Source: Citrobacter sp. FP75
GTDB lineage: Bacteria; Pseudomonadota; Gammaproteobacteria; Enterobacterales; Enterobacteriaceae
Direction: 5' to 3'
Assembly (NCBI RefSeq): GCF_018342065.1
Contig: NZ_JAFDOE010000001.1
Span: 992,001 to 1,056,000 of the forward strand
DNA length: 64,000 nt
In this document: piece after piece, positions 18,749 to 28,892 of the stretch
Layout of the letters: the number at the start of each line of letters is the position of its first letter
Position numbering within the stretch: position 1 is the first letter of the stretch
Notes under the pieces: generated by a model
What the model was told of the DNA's origin: nothing
Databases searched by the model: none
Seen by the model: the letters and a program-made list of their open reading frames with translations, nothing else
Made by a program: the position numbers and the translations under genes

Positions 18749-19093
18749 TTACAGCGCGGCGATAATCTTGATCTCTACTTTGTATTTTGGGTTCATTAGC
18801 CCGGCCTGAACGGTGCAACGCACGGGCGCGTGACCGGCAACGACCCACGCGTCCCAGGCTTTATTCATGGCGGCAAAGTCGCTTTTGTCCGTCAGAAAAA
18901 TGGTTGCGTCAAGAATACGTGACTTGTTGCTACCCTGTTTTTCCAGCACCGCATCAATTTGCGCCAGCGTGTTAGCCGTTTGTTCAAACGCGTCCGCGTC
19001 CAGGTTTTCCGGTACGCCGGTGTAATACAACGTGTTGTTATGGCAAACCACGTCAGACCAACGATCCTCGGCATCAATGCGCACGATAGTCAT
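18749..19093 (-). CDS. yoaB: YoaB, RidA-family (YjgF/UK114) deaminase-like protein
   Basis: A 114-residue member of the RidA family, which hydrolyses reactive enamine/imine intermediates from PLP enzymes. The C-terminal PVRCTVQAGLMNPKYKVEIK contains the conserved arginine that anchors the substrate carboxylate. Length matches E. coli YoaB. The exact substrate of this subgroup is not established. It is divergent from yoaA across 142 bp. Confidence 0.93.
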   Translation of the reverse strand: MTIVRIDAEDRWSDVVCHNNTLYYTGVPENLDADAFEQTANTLAQIDAVLEKQGSNKSRILDATIFLTDKSDFAAMNKAWDAWVVAGHAPVRCTVQAGLMNPKYKVEIKIIAAL

Positions 19094-19210
19094 AAATTAT
19101 TCCTCATTTACGTTTTTAACTAATGGGTTTCAGCTGGCGACAAGACTGCCATAATGTTGTGCCCTCGTCACCTCTTCAACTGGCGAAAGACCCGCTGGCC
19201 TGACATAATC

Positions 19211-19228
19211 CCTGTTCAAATGAACAGG
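19211..19228. promoter_or_regulatory. LexA-box-like dyad in front of yoaA
   Basis: CCTGTTCA and TGAACAGG are perfect inverted 8-base arms around AA. They contain CTGT-N8-ACAG, the outer core of the SOS LexA operator. The site ends seven bases before the yoaA GTG start and overlaps its ribosome-binding region. The inner eight bases are less AT-rich than in strong operators; an mRNA hairpin hiding the start is an alternative. Confidence 0.45.
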
Positions 19229-19235
19229 GGGTAGT

Positions 19236-21146
19236 GTGACGGACGATTTTGCAGCAGACGGTCAGTTGGCTAAAGCGATACCGGGCTTTAAACCGCGTGA
19301 ACCACAGCGACAGATGGCCGTCGCCGTCGCGCATGCCATTGAAAAATCACAGCCGCTTATCGTAGAAGCCGGGACCGGTACGGGGAAAACCTATGCCTAC
19401 CTTGCGCCCGCACTGCGCGCTGGCAAGAAAGTCATCATTTCTACGGGCTCGAAAGCACTGCAGGATCAGCTCTACAGCCGCGACCTCCCTACCGTAGCAA
19501 CAGCGCTGAAATTTACCGGCAAACTGGCACTACTGAAAGGGCGCTCCAACTATCTGTGTCTGGAACGTCTCGAGCAGCAGGCGCTGGCTGGCGGTGACCT
19601 GCCGGTGCAAACCTTAAGCGACGTGATCCTGCTGCGCTCCTGGTCGAATCAAACCGTTGATGGCGACATCAGCACCTGCGTTAGCGTGGCGGAAGACTCA
19701 CACGCCTGGCCGTTGGTGACCAGCACCAACGACAACTGTCTGGGCAGCGACTGCCCACTGTATAAAGACTGCTTTGTTGTTAAGGCGCGTAAAAAAGCCA
19801 TGGATGCGGATGTGGTGGTCGTCAACCATCACCTGTTTCTCGCCGATATGGTGGTGAAAGAGAGCGGATTCGGTGAGCTAATCCCGGAGGCTGACGTGAT
19901 GATCTTCGATGAAGCCCATCAGCTACCGGATATCGCCAGCCAGTATTTTGGTCAGTCGCTCTCCAGCCGACAGCTGCTCGATCTGGCCAAAGACATTACC
20001 ATTGCCTATCGTACCGAGCTAAAAGACACTCAGCAGCTGCAAAAATGCGCCGACCGTCTGGCGCAAAGCGCGCAGGATTTTCGCCTGCAGCTGGGCGAGC
20101 CGGGCTATCGTGGCAACCTGCGTGAACTGCTGGCAGATCAGCGCGTTCAACGGGCATTCCTGCTGCTCGATGACACACTGGAACTGTGCTACGACGTGGC
20201 GAAGCTGTCGCTCGGACGTTCGGCGCTGCTGGATGCCGCGTTTGAGCGTGCCACGCTGTATCGCGCCCGGCTGAAGCGCCTGAAAGAGATCAACCAGCCG
20301 GGATTCAGCTACTGGTATGAATGCACCTCGCGGCATTTTACGCTGGCGCTGACGCCGCTCACCGTAGCGGATAAATTCAAAGAGGTGATGGATCAAAAGC
20401 CGGGCTGCTGGATTTTTACCTCCGCCACGCTGTCGGTAAACGATGACCTCCATCATTTCACCGCGCGACTGGGTATTGAAGATGCCGAGTCGATGCTGCT
20501 ACCGAGCCCGTTTGACTACACACGGCAGGCGCTGCTGTGCGTGCCGCGCAATCTCCCGCAAACTAACCAACCGGGGGCGGCGCGCCAGCTGGCCGCCATG
20601 CTGCGACCGATTATTGAAGCCAATAATGGCCGCTGCTTTATGCTGTGTACTTCACATGCGATGATGCGCGACCTGGCGGAACAGTTTCGTGCCACCATGA
20701 CGCTTCCGGTCTTGTTGCAAGGGGAGACCAGCAAAGGGCAGCTGTTGCAACAGTTTGTCAACGCAGGGAATGCCTTGCTGGTGGCGACCAGCAGCTTCTG
20801 GGAAGGCGTGGACGTGCGTGGCGACACGCTGTCGCTGGTCATTATCGACAAACTGCCGTTTACCTCACCGGACGATCCGCTGTTAAAAGCGCGGATGGAA
20901 GACTGTCGTCTGCGCGGCGGGGATCCGTTTGATGAAGTCCAGTTGCCGGATGCGGTGATCACACTAAAACAAGGGGTGGGGCGCTTGATTCGCGACGCGG
21001 ACGATCGCGGCGTACTGGTGATTTGTGATAACCGACTGGTGATGCGGCCCTACGGTGCCACCTTCCTTGCCAGTCTGCCACCGGCACCTCGCACACGTGA
21101 CATCGCCCGCGCGGTTCGCTTCCTTGCCATACCAACGACTGAGTAA
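19236..21146 (+). CDS. yoaA: YoaA, XPD/DinG-family DNA helicase
   Basis: A 636-residue superfamily 2 helicase (iron-sulfur type) that in E. coli pairs with the clamp-loader subunit HolC and aids repair at stalled forks. Walker A is EAGTGTGKTYAY (about residues 45-56). Four cysteines suited to a 4Fe-4S cluster follow (TCVSVAE, NDNCLGSDCPLYKDCF). The DEAH box is DEAHQLPD, and motif VI is QGVGRLIRDADDRG. The start is a GTG at 19236, giving the E. coli N-terminus MTDDFA. Confidence 0.95.
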   Translation: MTDDFAADGQLAKAIPGFKPREPQRQMAVAVAHAIEKSQPLIVEAGTGTGKTYAYLAPALRAGKKVIISTGSKALQDQLYSRDLPTVATALKFTGKLALLKGRSNYLCLERLEQQALAGGDLPVQTLSDVILLRSWSNQTVDGDISTCVSVAEDSHAWPLVTSTNDNCLGSDCPLYKDCFVVKARKKAMDADVVVVNHHLFLADMVVKESGFGELIPEADVMIFDEAHQLPDIASQYFGQSLSSRQLLDLAKDITIAYRTELKDTQQLQKCADRLAQSAQDFRLQLGEPGYRGNLRELLADQRVQRAFLLLDDTLELCYDVAKLSLGRSALLDAAFERATLYRARLKRLKEINQPGFSYWYECTSRHFTLALTPLTVADKFKEVMDQKPGCWIFTSATLSVNDDLHHFTARLGIEDAESMLLPSPFDYTRQALLCVPRNLPQTNQPGAARQLAAMLRPIIEANNGRCFMLCTSHAMMRDLAEQFRATMTLPVLLQGETSKGQLLQQFVNAGNALLVATSSFWEGVDVRGDTLSLVIIDKLPFTSPDDPLLKARMEDCRLRGGDPFDEVQLPDAVITLKQGVGRLIRDADDRGVLVICDNRLVMRPYGATFLASLPPAPRTRDIARAVRFLAIPTTE

Positions 21147-21204
21147 TTTGTTACAGACTGTGGTAAGATGCGCGCCAAATTTATTGATCTGATCACGAAG
21201 ACTC

Positions 21205-21900
21205 ATGCGAATTCTGGCTATCGATACCGCCACAGAAGCGTGCTCTGTTGCCCTGTGGAATGACGGTAATATCAACGCTCATTTTGAGCTTTGCCCACGA
21301 GAACATACCCAACGGATCCTGCCGATGGTTCAGGATATCCTGACCGCTGGCAATGTCGTATTAACGGATATCGACGCCCTGGCGTTCGGGCGCGGTCCCG
21401 GCAGTTTCACCGGCGTGCGTATTGGTATTGGTATTGCTCAGGGGTTAGCGTTAGGTGCAAACTTGCCGATGATCGGCGTGTCCACGCTGGCGACCATGGC
21501 GCAGGGAGCCTGGCGCAAAAACGGCGCAACGCGCGTGCTGGCTGCAATTGATGCGCGCATGGGCGAAGTCTACTGGGCTGAATATCAGCGCGATGAAAAC
21601 GGCATCTGGCACGGTGAAGACACCGAAGCGGTGCTAACCCCTGAGCAGGTTCACGAGCGACTGCTGCTGCTTTCCGGCGACTGGGTGACGGTCGGCACGG
21701 GATGGCCTGCATGGCCTGAACTCGGTAAAGACAGTGGCCTGGCGCTCCGTGACGGCGATGTTTTGCTTCCGGCGGCTGAAGATATGCTGCCTGTCGCTGT
21801 GCAAATGCTGGCAGCCGGTAAAACCGTGGCGGTTGAACATGCTGAACCGGTTTATTTACGTAACACCGTGGCGTGGAAGAAACTTCCCGGTAAAGAATGA
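21205..21900 (+). CDS. tsaB: TsaB, tRNA threonylcarbamoyladenosine scaffold subunit
   Basis: A 231-residue ASKHA-fold protein (YeaZ) that dimerises with TsaD and works with TsaE to place t6A at position 37 of ANN-decoding tRNAs; essential in E. coli. The N-terminus [17 protein letters not shown] and the signature [15 protein letters not shown] (about 69-83) are diagnostic. It begins 58 bp after yoaA on the same strand, so co-transcription is likely. Confidence 0.96.
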   Translation: MRILAIDTATEACSVALWNDGNINAHFELCPREHTQRILPMVQDILTAGNVVLTDIDALAFGRGPGSFTGVRIGIGIAQGLALGANLPMIGVSTLATMAQGAWRKNGATRVLAAIDARMGEVYWAEYQRDENGIWHGEDTEAVLTPEQVHERLLLLSGDWVTVGTGWPAWPELGKDSGLALRDGDVLLPAAEDMLPVAVQMLAAGKTVAVEHAEPVYLRNTVAWKKLPGKE

Positions 21901-22003
21901 ATCTTAGTAGTACATCCCCCGATGAATTTAAACTGGCTCAACGCGATGAATGCGCAGCAGTTTGAAGCGCGTCGGGGCAGGCGCTAAGAAAAGGGAGTCG
22001 CAC

Positions 22004-22588
22004 ATGGCGGTTCAAAAGCAATTAATGAAAGGTGTGCTGGCAGGCGTATTGGCGGTATCGCTAAGCGGTTGCGTCACCATTCCTGATGCAATTAAAGGTT
22101 CAAGCCCAACGCCGCAACAGGATCTGGTGCGGGTAATGAATGCGCCACAACTGTACGTCGGGCAGGAAGCTCGCTTTGGTGGCAAGGTGGTAGATATTCA
22201 GAACCAGCAGGGGAAATCCCGACTGGAGATTGCCACCGTTTCTCTCGACAGCGGCGCGCGTCCGATTCTGGGTGAGGCTTCGCGCGGGCGAATTTATGCC
22301 GATGTTAACGGTTTCCTCGATCCGGTGGATTTCCGCGGACAATTGGTCACCGTCGTAGGGCCGATTAGCGGCACGGTGGACGGTAAAATTGGCAGTACGC
22401 CGTATAAGTTCATGCTGATGCAGGTAACCGGTTATAAACGCTGGCATATTACTCAGCAGATTGTGATGCCTCCGCAGCCCATCGATCCCTGGTTCTACGG
22501 TGCGCGTGGTTGGCCTTACGGTGGCTACGGCGGATGGGGATGGTACAATCCGGGTCCTGCACAGGTTCAGACGATAGTTACAGAATAA
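22004..22588 (+). CDS. yeaY: YeaY, Slp-family outer-membrane lipoprotein
   Basis: A 194-residue lipoprotein of the Slp family. I start it at the ATG at 22004 (AAGGGA upstream), which gives the E. coli N-terminus MAVQK; an earlier in-frame start is not supported. The signal peptide ends in the lipobox LSGC, with lipid on C23. The mature domain is beta-rich, and the tail is rich in glycine, tryptophan and tyrosine ([12 protein letters not shown]). E. coli yeaY belongs to the sigma-E envelope-stress set; its role is unknown. Confidence 0.94.
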   Translation: MAVQKQLMKGVLAGVLAVSLSGCVTIPDAIKGSSPTPQQDLVRVMNAPQLYVGQEARFGGKVVDIQNQQGKSRLEIATVSLDSGARPILGEASRGRIYADVNGFLDPVDFRGQLVTVVGPISGTVDGKIGSTPYKFMLMQVTGYKRWHITQQIVMPPQPIDPWFYGARGWPYGGYGGWGWYNPGPAQVQTIVTE

Positions 22589-22611
22589 CCCATTGATTTA
22601 TTAGTAAAAGA

Positions 22612-22633
22612 AGCAGCGGCGTGTCCGCTGTTT
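22612..22633 (+). terminator. Terminator-like hairpin after yeaY
   Basis: AGCAGCGG and CCGCTGTT pair (six perfect base pairs CAGCGG/CCGCTG) around CGTGT, followed by TTT, 24 bases after the yeaY stop. Confidence 0.6.
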
Positions 22634-22703
22634 CTGCATTCATGTGGATATAAGAAAAATAAATAGTGACGTGCTTCGCAACCTTGTCGTTGTGTAATAA
22701 ACA

Positions 22704-22720
22704 AACTGGTACGCTGAGTT
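22704..22720. promoter_or_regulatory. FadR operator in the fadD promoter
   Basis: AACTGGTACGCTGAGTT keeps the left half (AACTGGT) and right end (AGTT) of the 17-bp FadR consensus. It lies 73 bp before the fadD start. FadR, encoded ten kilobases away at 32275, represses fadD until long-chain acyl-CoA binds it. Confidence 0.75.
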
Positions 22721-22792
22721 AATATTATGTTAATGGTTTGTTTATTGTCTGGGGTTGTGATGACGACGAATACGCATTTTAGAGGTGATGTA

Positions 22793-24478
22793 TTGAAAAA
22801 GGTTTGGCTTAACCGTTATCCCGCAGGCGTTCCCGCGGAGATCAATCCTGACCGTTATCAATCCCTGGTGGAACTCTTTGAACATTCAGTAAGGCGCTAT
22901 GCCGATCAGCCCGCGTTCGTGAATATGGGGGAGGTGATGACCTTCCGCAAACTTGAAGAGCGTAGCCGGGCATTTGCGGCGTATTTGCAACAGGGGTTGG
23001 GGCTGAAAAAGGGCGATCGTGTCGCGCTGATGATGCCGAACCTGCTGCAGTATCCTGTGGCGCTGTTCGGCATTCTGCGTGCCGGAATGATCGTGGTAAA
23101 CGTGAACCCTTTATACACTCCGCGTGAGCTGGAGCATCAGCTTAATGACAGCGGCGCGACAGCGATTGTGATTGTGTCCAACTTTGCCCACACGCTGGAG
23201 AAAGTGGTCGATAAAACGTCGGTTCAGCATGTAATCCTGACGCGAATGGGCGATCAACTTTCTACCGCCAAAGGGACGCTGGTTAACTTTGTGGTGAAGT
23301 ACATCAAGCGTCTGGTACCTAAGTATCACCTACCTGATGCCATCTCATTTCGAAGCGCGCTGCAAAACGGTTATCGCATGCAGTATGTGAAGCCTGAAGT
23401 GGTCTCTGAGGATTTAGCGTTCCTGCAATACACCGGTGGTACTACCGGCGTGGCGAAAGGCGCAATGCTCACGCACCGCAATATGCTGGCTAACCTTGAA
23501 CAGGTCCATGCCACCTACGGTCCGTTGCTGCATCCGGGCAAAGAGCTGGTGATAACCGCACTACCGCTGTATCACATTTTTGCCTTGACGATGAACTGCC
23601 TGCTGTTTATTGAACTGGGTGGTCAAAACGTACTTATCACTAACCCGCGTGATATTCCGGGCCTGGTGAAAGAGCTGGCGAAATACCCGTTTACCGCCAT
23701 GACCGGCGTTAACACGCTGTTTAACGCTTTGTTGAATAACAAAGAGTTCCAGCAACTGGACTTTTCGACGCTGCATCTTTCTGCGGGGGGCGGTATGCCC
23801 GTTCAGCAGGCGGTTGCAGAACGCTGGGTGAAGCTGACCGGACAATATCTGCTGGAAGGTTATGGCCTGACCGAGTGTTCGCCGCTGGTGAGCGTCAACC
23901 CGCACGATATTGACTATCACAGCGGCAGTATTGGTCTGCCGGTTCCCTCCACCGAGGTTAAACTGGTGGATGATGACGATAATGAAGTCCCGCCGGGCGA
24001 GCCGGGTGAACTGTGCGTGAAAGGCCCGCAGGTGATGTTGGGTTACTGGCAGCGCCCTGATGCGACTGATGAAATTGTTAAAGACGGTTGGTTGCACACC
24101 GGTGATATTGCGGTGATGGACGACGAAGGCTTCTTGCGTATCGTCGATCGCAAAAAAGATATGATCCTGGTTTCCGGTTTTAACGTCTATCCTAACGAAA
24201 TTGAAGATGTGGTGATGCAACATCCTGGCGTCCAGGAAGTGGCGGCGGTGGGCGTGCCATCGGGCAGCAGTGGCGAAGCCGTGAAGATTTTCGTCGTGAA
24301 GAAAGACGCGTCACTTACCGATGAAGCACTGATCACCTTCTGTCGCCGTCAGTTGACCGGCTATAAGGTCCCGAAGCTGGTGGAATTCCGTGATGAGTTG
24401 CCAAAATCTAACGTTGGAAAAATTTTGCGACGAGAATTGCGTGACGAAGCCCGTGGCAAAGTGGACAATAAAGGCTGA
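22793..24478 (+). CDS. fadD: FadD, long-chain fatty acid-CoA ligase
   Basis: Activates imported long-chain fatty acids to acyl-CoA with ATP, coupling uptake through FadL to beta-oxidation. I choose the TTG at 22793 as start (AGAGGTG upstream), giving 561 residues and the E. coli N-terminus; the 22-residue longer frame crosses the promoter region. The ATP/AMP motif is [14 protein letters not shown] (about 213-226). The FACS motif with [19 protein letters not shown] (about 431-449) determines fatty acid specificity. The FadR site sits upstream. Confidence 0.97.
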   Translation: MKKVWLNRYPAGVPAEINPDRYQSLVELFEHSVRRYADQPAFVNMGEVMTFRKLEERSRAFAAYLQQGLGLKKGDRVALMMPNLLQYPVALFGILRAGMIVVNVNPLYTPRELEHQLNDSGATAIVIVSNFAHTLEKVVDKTSVQHVILTRMGDQLSTAKGTLVNFVVKYIKRLVPKYHLPDAISFRSALQNGYRMQYVKPEVVSEDLAFLQYTGGTTGVAKGAMLTHRNMLANLEQVHATYGPLLHPGKELVITALPLYHIFALTMNCLLFIELGGQNVLITNPRDIPGLVKELAKYPFTAMTGVNTLFNALLNNKEFQQLDFSTLHLSAGGGMPVQQAVAERWVKLTGQYLLEGYGLTECSPLVSVNPHDIDYHSGSIGLPVPSTEVKLVDDDDNEVPPGEPGELCVKGPQVMLGYWQRPDATDEIVKDGWLHTGDIAVMDDEGFLRIVDRKKDMILVSGFNVYPNEIEDVVMQHPGVQEVAAVGVPSGSSGEAVKIFVVKKDASLTDEALITFCRRQLTGYKVPKLVEFRDELPKSNVGKILRRELRDEARGKVDNKG

Positions 24479-24496
24479 GCGTTAAGTCAGTCATCA

Positions 24497-24526
24497 GAAA
24501 GCGCCGGTTAATCCGGCGTTTTTTTT
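24497..24526 (+). terminator. Terminator of fadD
   Basis: CGCCGG pairs with CCGGCG around TTAAT, followed by eight T; it lies 19 bases after the fadD stop and just before rnd. Confidence 0.88.
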
Positions 24527-24550
24527 GGCGCAAAACTGAGAGAGCACGAT

Positions 24551-25678
24551 TTGAATTACCAAATGATTACCACGGACGACGCGTTGGCCACGCTGTGCGA
24601 AGCCGTTCGTGAGTTTCCGGCGGTTGCCCTGGATACTGAATTTGTTCGCACGCGTACCTATTATCCGCAGTTGGGGCTTATTCAGCTGTTTGATGGCAAA
24701 CATGTTGCTCTGATCGATCCGCTGGGGATCACCGACTGGTCGCCACTGCGCGAAATTCTGCGTGACACCACGATAACCAAATTCCTGCACGCGGGAAGTG
24801 AAGATCTGGAAGTGTTTCTCAACACCTTTGGCGAACTTCCGCAGCCGCTAATTGATACTCAAATTCTGGCCGCGTTTTGCGGTCGCCCGCTGTCGTGGGG
24901 ATTTGCCGCGATGGTTGAAGAGTTTACGGGCGTGGCGCTGGACAAAAGCGAATCCCGCACTGACTGGCTGGCCCGACCGCTGACCGAACGCCAGTGCGAG
25001 TACGCCGCCGCGGACGTCTGGTATTTATTACCGATCACCACAAAACTGATGGCTGAAACCGATGCCTCTGGCTGGCTACCGGCCGCGCTGGATGAATGTC
25101 GTCTCATGCAGCAGCGTCGCCAGGAAGTGCTGGCACCTGAGGACGCGTGGCGTGACATTACCAACGCCTGGCAACTGCGTACCCGCCAGCTTGCCTGCCT
25201 GCAGTTACTGGCCGACTGGCGACTGCGTAAAGCGCGTGAACGCGATCTGGCGGTGAACTTCGTGGTGCGTGAAGAACACCTGTGGGCGGTGGCCCGTTAT
25301 ATGCCGGGAAGTCTGGGTGAACTGGACAGCCTCGGTCTTTCTGGCAGTGAAATTCGCTTCCACGGCAAGACGCTGATTTCTCTGGTAGAAAAAGCGCAGG
25401 CCCTGCCGGAAGCATCATTACCTGAACCGCTGCTGAATTTGATGGATATGCCGGGCTACCGTAAAGCCTTCAAAGCTATTAAGGCGCTGGTGGCAGAAGT
25501 GAGCGCGGAACAAAATCTCAGCGTTGAGCTGCTGGCTTCCCGCCGTCAGATTAACCAGTTGCTTAACTGGCATTGGAAATTAAAGCCGAAGTCTTCCTTG
25601 CCGGAGCTTATTACCGGCTGGCGTGGCGAGTTAATGGCAGAGCGCCTGAACGCACTGCTGCTGGAATATCCGCAGTAA
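24551..25678 (+). CDS. rnd: RNase D, 3'-5' exoribonuclease for tRNA maturation
   Basis: Trims the 3' ends of tRNA precursors and other small RNAs. The 375-residue frame opens at a TTG (24551), as in E. coli, where rnd also uses a weak start. The DEDD exonuclease domain (1-205) has ALDTEFVRTRTYYPQ for the first catalytic D and E, LHAGSEDLEVF for the second D, and YAAADVWYL for the last. Two HRDC domains follow (about 210-375). The weak start is known to limit expression. Confidence 0.96.
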   Translation: MNYQMITTDDALATLCEAVREFPAVALDTEFVRTRTYYPQLGLIQLFDGKHVALIDPLGITDWSPLREILRDTTITKFLHAGSEDLEVFLNTFGELPQPLIDTQILAAFCGRPLSWGFAAMVEEFTGVALDKSESRTDWLARPLTERQCEYAAADVWYLLPITTKLMAETDASGWLPAALDECRLMQQRRQEVLAPEDAWRDITNAWQLRTRQLACLQLLADWRLRKARERDLAVNFVVREEHLWAVARYMPGSLGELDSLGLSGSEIRFHGKTLISLVEKAQALPEASLPEPLLNLMDMPGYRKAFKAIKALVAEVSAEQNLSVELLASRRQINQLLNWHWKLKPKSSLPELITGWRGELMAERLNALLLEYPQ

Positions 25679-25783
25679 GCGATCAAAAACGAGAGCCGGG
25701 TGCTGAACTTGAATGGTACCCAGCTTTACGGAAATATCTGATGAGAAGTATCCGACGTTTACGCTGGAATAACGGTGAAAAAT

Positions 25784-25810
25784 AAAAAGGCAGAATAATC
25801 TGCCTTTTTT
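25784..25810. terminator. Bidirectional terminator between rnd and minE
   Basis: AAAAAGGCAGA and TCTGCCTTTTTT form a stem around ATAA, with an A-run on one side and a T-run on the other. It can end both rnd and the convergent minCDE transcript. Confidence 0.88.
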
Positions 25811-25837
25811 GCGACCATGACTGTTTTACAAAAGCGG

Positions 25838-26104
25838 TTATTTCGACTCTTCTGCTTCTGGTAATGTCACGTTAAGTTCGAGAATAGAAATATCGCCATC
25901 CTTTTGTTCAAGCTGTACGGTGACCATCTCAGGATCAATTTGTACATACTTACAGATAACGTCGAGAATATCTTTCCTCAACTGTGGTAAATAATGCGGT
26001 TCGGCGTCACTACGACGACGTTCTGCAACAATGATCTGCAGGCGTTCCTTAGCGATGTTTGCTGTGCTCTTTTTCCGCGAGAGAAAAAAATCCAGTAATG
26101 CCAT
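25838..26104 (-). CDS. minE: MinE, cell-division topological specificity factor
   Basis: Eighty-eight residues, as in E. coli. The N-terminal membrane-targeting sequence ([10 protein letters not shown]) and anti-MinCD helix (residues 13-31, [17 protein letters not shown]) stimulate the MinD ATPase and drive pole-to-pole oscillation. The C-terminal half dimerises. It is the last gene of minCDE, three bases after minD. Confidence 0.98.
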   Translation of the reverse strand: MALLDFFLSRKKSTANIAKERLQIIVAERRRSDAEPHYLPQLRKDILDVICKYVQIDPEMVTVQLEQKDGDISILELNVTLPEAEESK

Positions 26105-26107
26105 AAC

Positions 26108-26920
26108 TTATCCTCCGAACAGGCGTTTGAGGAAACCTTTCTTCTCTTCTTCAACGAAGCGGAAAGGACGTTCTTCTCCCAACAGGCGGTCTACGGTATC
26201 TGCATAGGCTTTGCCAGCATCAGCTTCGATGTCGAGAATCACCGGCTCACCCTGGTTAGAGGCGCGCAGGACTGACTGATCTTCCGGAATCACGCCGACC
26301 AGCTTGATTCGCAGAATTTCCAGCACATCTTCCATGCTCAGCATGTCGCCTCTGTTTACGCGACCAGGGTTGTAGCGCGTAAGCAGAAGGTGTTCTTTAA
26401 TGGGATCTTCACCATTTTCCGCGCGGCGAGATTTCGACGCCAGAATGCCCAGAATACGGTCAGAGTCGCGTACTGAGGACACTTCTGGGTTGGTGGTAAT
26501 GATCGCTTCATCGGCAAAATACAATGCCATCAATGCGCCGGTTTCAATACCCGCCGGGGAGTCGCAGACGATGAAGTCGAAGTCCATCGATTTCAGGTCT
26601 TCCAGAACTTTTGCGACGCCTTCACGCGTCAGCGCGTCTTTATCGCGAGTCTGTGAGGCCGGAAGAATAAAGAGATTTTCAGTACGCTTATCTTTGATTA
26701 ACGCCTGATTTAACGACGCATCGCCCTGAATAACGTTGACGAAGTCGTAAACGACGCGGCGTTCGCAACCCATGATCAAATCAAGGTTACGCAGGCCGAT
26801 ATCAAAATCAATAACGACAGTTTTCTTTCCCTTCTGGGCCAAACCTGTAGCGATGGCCGCGCTGGAGGTGGTTTTGCCAACGCCCCCTTTACCCGAAGTA
26901 ACAACAATAATGCGTGCCAT
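26108..26920 (-). CDS. minD: MinD, membrane-cycling ATPase of the Min system
   Basis: A 270-residue deviant Walker ATPase that binds the inner membrane in its ATP form and recruits MinC. The motif SGKGGVGKTTSSAA (residues 9-22) has the signature lysine. The C-terminal amphipathic membrane helix is EEKKGFLKRLFGG. It lies between minC and minE, with 23 bp to minC. Identity to E. coli MinD is near total. Confidence 0.98.
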   Translation of the reverse strand: MARIIVVTSGKGGVGKTTSSAAIATGLAQKGKKTVVIDFDIGLRNLDLIMGCERRVVYDFVNVIQGDASLNQALIKDKRTENLFILPASQTRDKDALTREGVAKVLEDLKSMDFDFIVCDSPAGIETGALMALYFADEAIITTNPEVSSVRDSDRILGILASKSRRAENGEDPIKEHLLLTRYNPGRVNRGDMLSMEDVLEILRIKLVGVIPEDQSVLRASNQGEPVILDIEADAGKAYADTVDRLLGEERPFRFVEEEKKGFLKRLFGG

Positions 26921-26943
26921 AGAAATTCCTTGTTAAAAAGGGA

Positions 26944-27651
26944 TCAATTCAACGGTTGAACTGTCAAAGCGTTCTCTGCTAACTGCAGACGCGCCGCTTT
27001 GCCATAAAATTCTGCCGGGATTTTATCACTCAGCCAATAAACACCTGCGATAGACACCAGTTCTGCCGTCAGGTGGGTACAAAAAATTTGCGCTTCCCGA
27101 TCGCCGCCTGCACCTGCCAGTGCGCGGCCTCTCATCATGCCATAAACGTGAATATTACCGTCAGCAATCAGCTCTGCGCCCGCGCTGACGTGGCTTGTAA
27201 CAATCAGATCACATTGTGGTGCATAAATGCGCTGACCGGAACGAACCGGGACATTTATTAATCGTGTTTTTGTGATGGGAGTAACGTTTTGCACTGGTGC
27301 GGCAGGGGCGGGTTCAGCAATGGCGGCAGTGCGCAGCGCCTTTTCCTTACCTTCAGTCAGTAAAGGAAGACCCATTTCGTCGATTTCTGCCTTCAGTTTG
27401 GCATCTTTGCAGCCGCTAACGCCGATAATGCGCAGACCGGTAGACGCGACAACTTTCTGCAGCGCCGGCCAGTTTACCGGGCTTTCAAGGCCACTGACGT
27501 TGATCACCACGGGAGCATGTTTTAAAAAAGCAGGAGCCTGCGCGATTTTGTCTTCCAACGCCTGACGAATAACCTCGGGTTCTGCTTTGTGTAAGTGAAC
27601 CACTGATAAGGTGAAGCTACTGCCTTTAAGCTCGATTGGCGTGTTTGACAT
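26944..27651 (-). CDS. minC: MinC, FtsZ-ring assembly inhibitor
   Basis: Blocks FtsZ polymerisation away from mid-cell. I use the ATG at 27651 ([15 protein letters not shown]), giving 235 residues against 231 in E. coli; ten more in-frame residues upstream are not family-like. The N-terminal FtsZ-binding domain (1-105), a variable alanine/proline linker (about 108-135) and the C-terminal beta-helix with [16 protein letters not shown] and [14 protein letters not shown], which dimerises and binds MinD, are all visible. It is the first gene of minCDE. Confidence 0.97.
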   Translation of the reverse strand: MSNTPIELKGSSFTLSVVHLHKAEPEVIRQALEDKIAQAPAFLKHAPVVINVSGLESPVNWPALQKVVASTGLRIIGVSGCKDAKLKAEIDEMGLPLLTEGKEKALRTAAIAEPAPAAPVQNVTPITKTRLINVPVRSGQRIYAPQCDLIVTSHVSAGAELIADGNIHVYGMMRGRALAGAGGDREAQIFCTHLTAELVSIAGVYWLSDKIPAEFYGKAARLQLAENALTVQPLN

Positions 27652-27777
27652 CCTGGCCTTACTCAATTTGCTATGTATCATCCCCAGTGCGGGGTGATAT
27701 TCCGAAGACTATAAGGCATGTTATAGTCAGTATTATATTGAGGCAAGCCACCATTCCGCGAATTCAGAGTAAAAGAT

Positions 27778-28071
27778 ATGTTTTGTGTGATCTACCGAAG
27801 CAGCAAACGTGACCAGACCTATTTATATGTCGAAAAAAAAGACGATTTCTCTCGTGTTCCTGAAGAACTGATGAAAGGTTTTGGTCAGCCGAAACTGGCA
27901 ATGATTTTACCGCTTGATGGCCGTAAGAAACTGGTGAACGCCGATCTTGAAAAAGTAAAACAGGCGTTAACCGAGCAGGGCTATTATTTACAATTACCGC
28001 CACCGCCAGAAGATTTACTCAAACAGCATCTGTCTGTGGCAAAACAAAATACACCAGACGCTAAAGGTTAA
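27778..28071 (+). CDS. ycgL: YcgL family protein
   Basis: A 97-residue YcgL-domain protein, divergent from minC. The fold signature [20 protein letters not shown] is present from the first residue, and the C-terminal part has [12 protein letters not shown]. The family is widespread in gammaproteobacteria. A role in RNA turnover has been proposed for related proteins (in Shewanella, fused naming with RNase D modulation), but the function in enterics is not settled. Confidence 0.92.
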   Translation: MFCVIYRSSKRDQTYLYVEKKDDFSRVPEELMKGFGQPKLAMILPLDGRKKLVNADLEKVKQALTEQGYYLQLPPPPEDLLKQHLSVAKQNTPDAKG

Positions 28072-28140
28072 ACTGTATCCGGCAGCAGCGTGTCCCGTCG
28101 ATGCAGTTCCTGAAATCTAAGACGACGTTAGGGGAAAGTC

Positions 28141-28800
28141 ATGTATCAACATCACAACTGGCATGGTGCTCTGCTGGATTACCCAGTGAGTAAAGTGGTT
28201 TGCGTGGGCAGCAATTACGCAAACCATATTAAGGAGATGGGTAGCGCAACCCCGGATGAACCGGTGCTGTTTATCAAACCGGAAACGGCGCTGTGCGACC
28301 TGCGCCAACCGCTGGTTATCCCGGCGGATATGGGGTCGGTGCACCATGAAGTTGAGCTGGCGGTGCTAATTGGCGCAACCCTGCGCCAGGCGACGGAAGA
28401 GCATGTGCGTAAAGCCATTGCCGGTTATGGCGTGGCGCTGGATCTGACCTTGCGTGATATTCAGGGCAAAATGAAGAAAGCGGGGCAGCCGTGGGAGAAA
28501 GCGAAGGGATTTGATAACTCCTGTCCGCTTTCGGGGTTTATTCCGGTGTCTGAGTTTAACGGCGATCCGCAAAATACAGCGCTGAGTCTGACGGTAAACG
28601 GTGAAACACGTCAGCACGGTTCAACGGCGGACATGATCCATCACATTGTGCCGCTGATTGCCTACATGAGTCGTTTCTTCACCCTCAAAGCGGGGGATGT
28701 GGTACTGACAGGAACGCCAGAAGGCGTAGGGCCGTTACGCAGCGGTGATGAGCTGGCGATCGGTTTTCACGGTCAAACGCTCACGACGAGAGTGCTGTAA
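28141..28800 (+). CDS. ycgM: YcgM, fumarylacetoacetate-hydrolase-family enzyme
   Basis: A 219-residue FAH-family hydrolase or decarboxylase, comparable in size to human FAHD1, which acts on acylpyruvates and oxaloacetate; the bacterial substrate is inferred from family only. The metal site is provided by HHEVELAV (about 63-70) and ALDLTLRD (about 99-106). [11 protein letters not shown] near the C-terminus is the family loop. It is 69 bp downstream of ycgL in the same direction. Confidence 0.9.
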   Translation: MYQHHNWHGALLDYPVSKVVCVGSNYANHIKEMGSATPDEPVLFIKPETALCDLRQPLVIPADMGSVHHEVELAVLIGATLRQATEEHVRKAIAGYGVALDLTLRDIQGKMKKAGQPWEKAKGFDNSCPLSGFIPVSEFNGDPQNTALSLTVNGETRQHGSTADMIHHIVPLIAYMSRFFTLKAGDVVLTGTPEGVGPLRSGDELAIGFHGQTLTTRVL

Positions 28801-28892
28801 TCTCTTCTTGCCGCCTTTTCGGGCGGCAAAACTTGCATCAGCGTGCCAGACTGGTTATAAGGTGCAGCTTTATTGCAATAGCGGATACCCTG

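Noticed and set aside
25573-25785. 70-codon frame overlapping the rnd end
   Set aside because: Out-of-frame with rnd, runs into the terminator and shows no family features.
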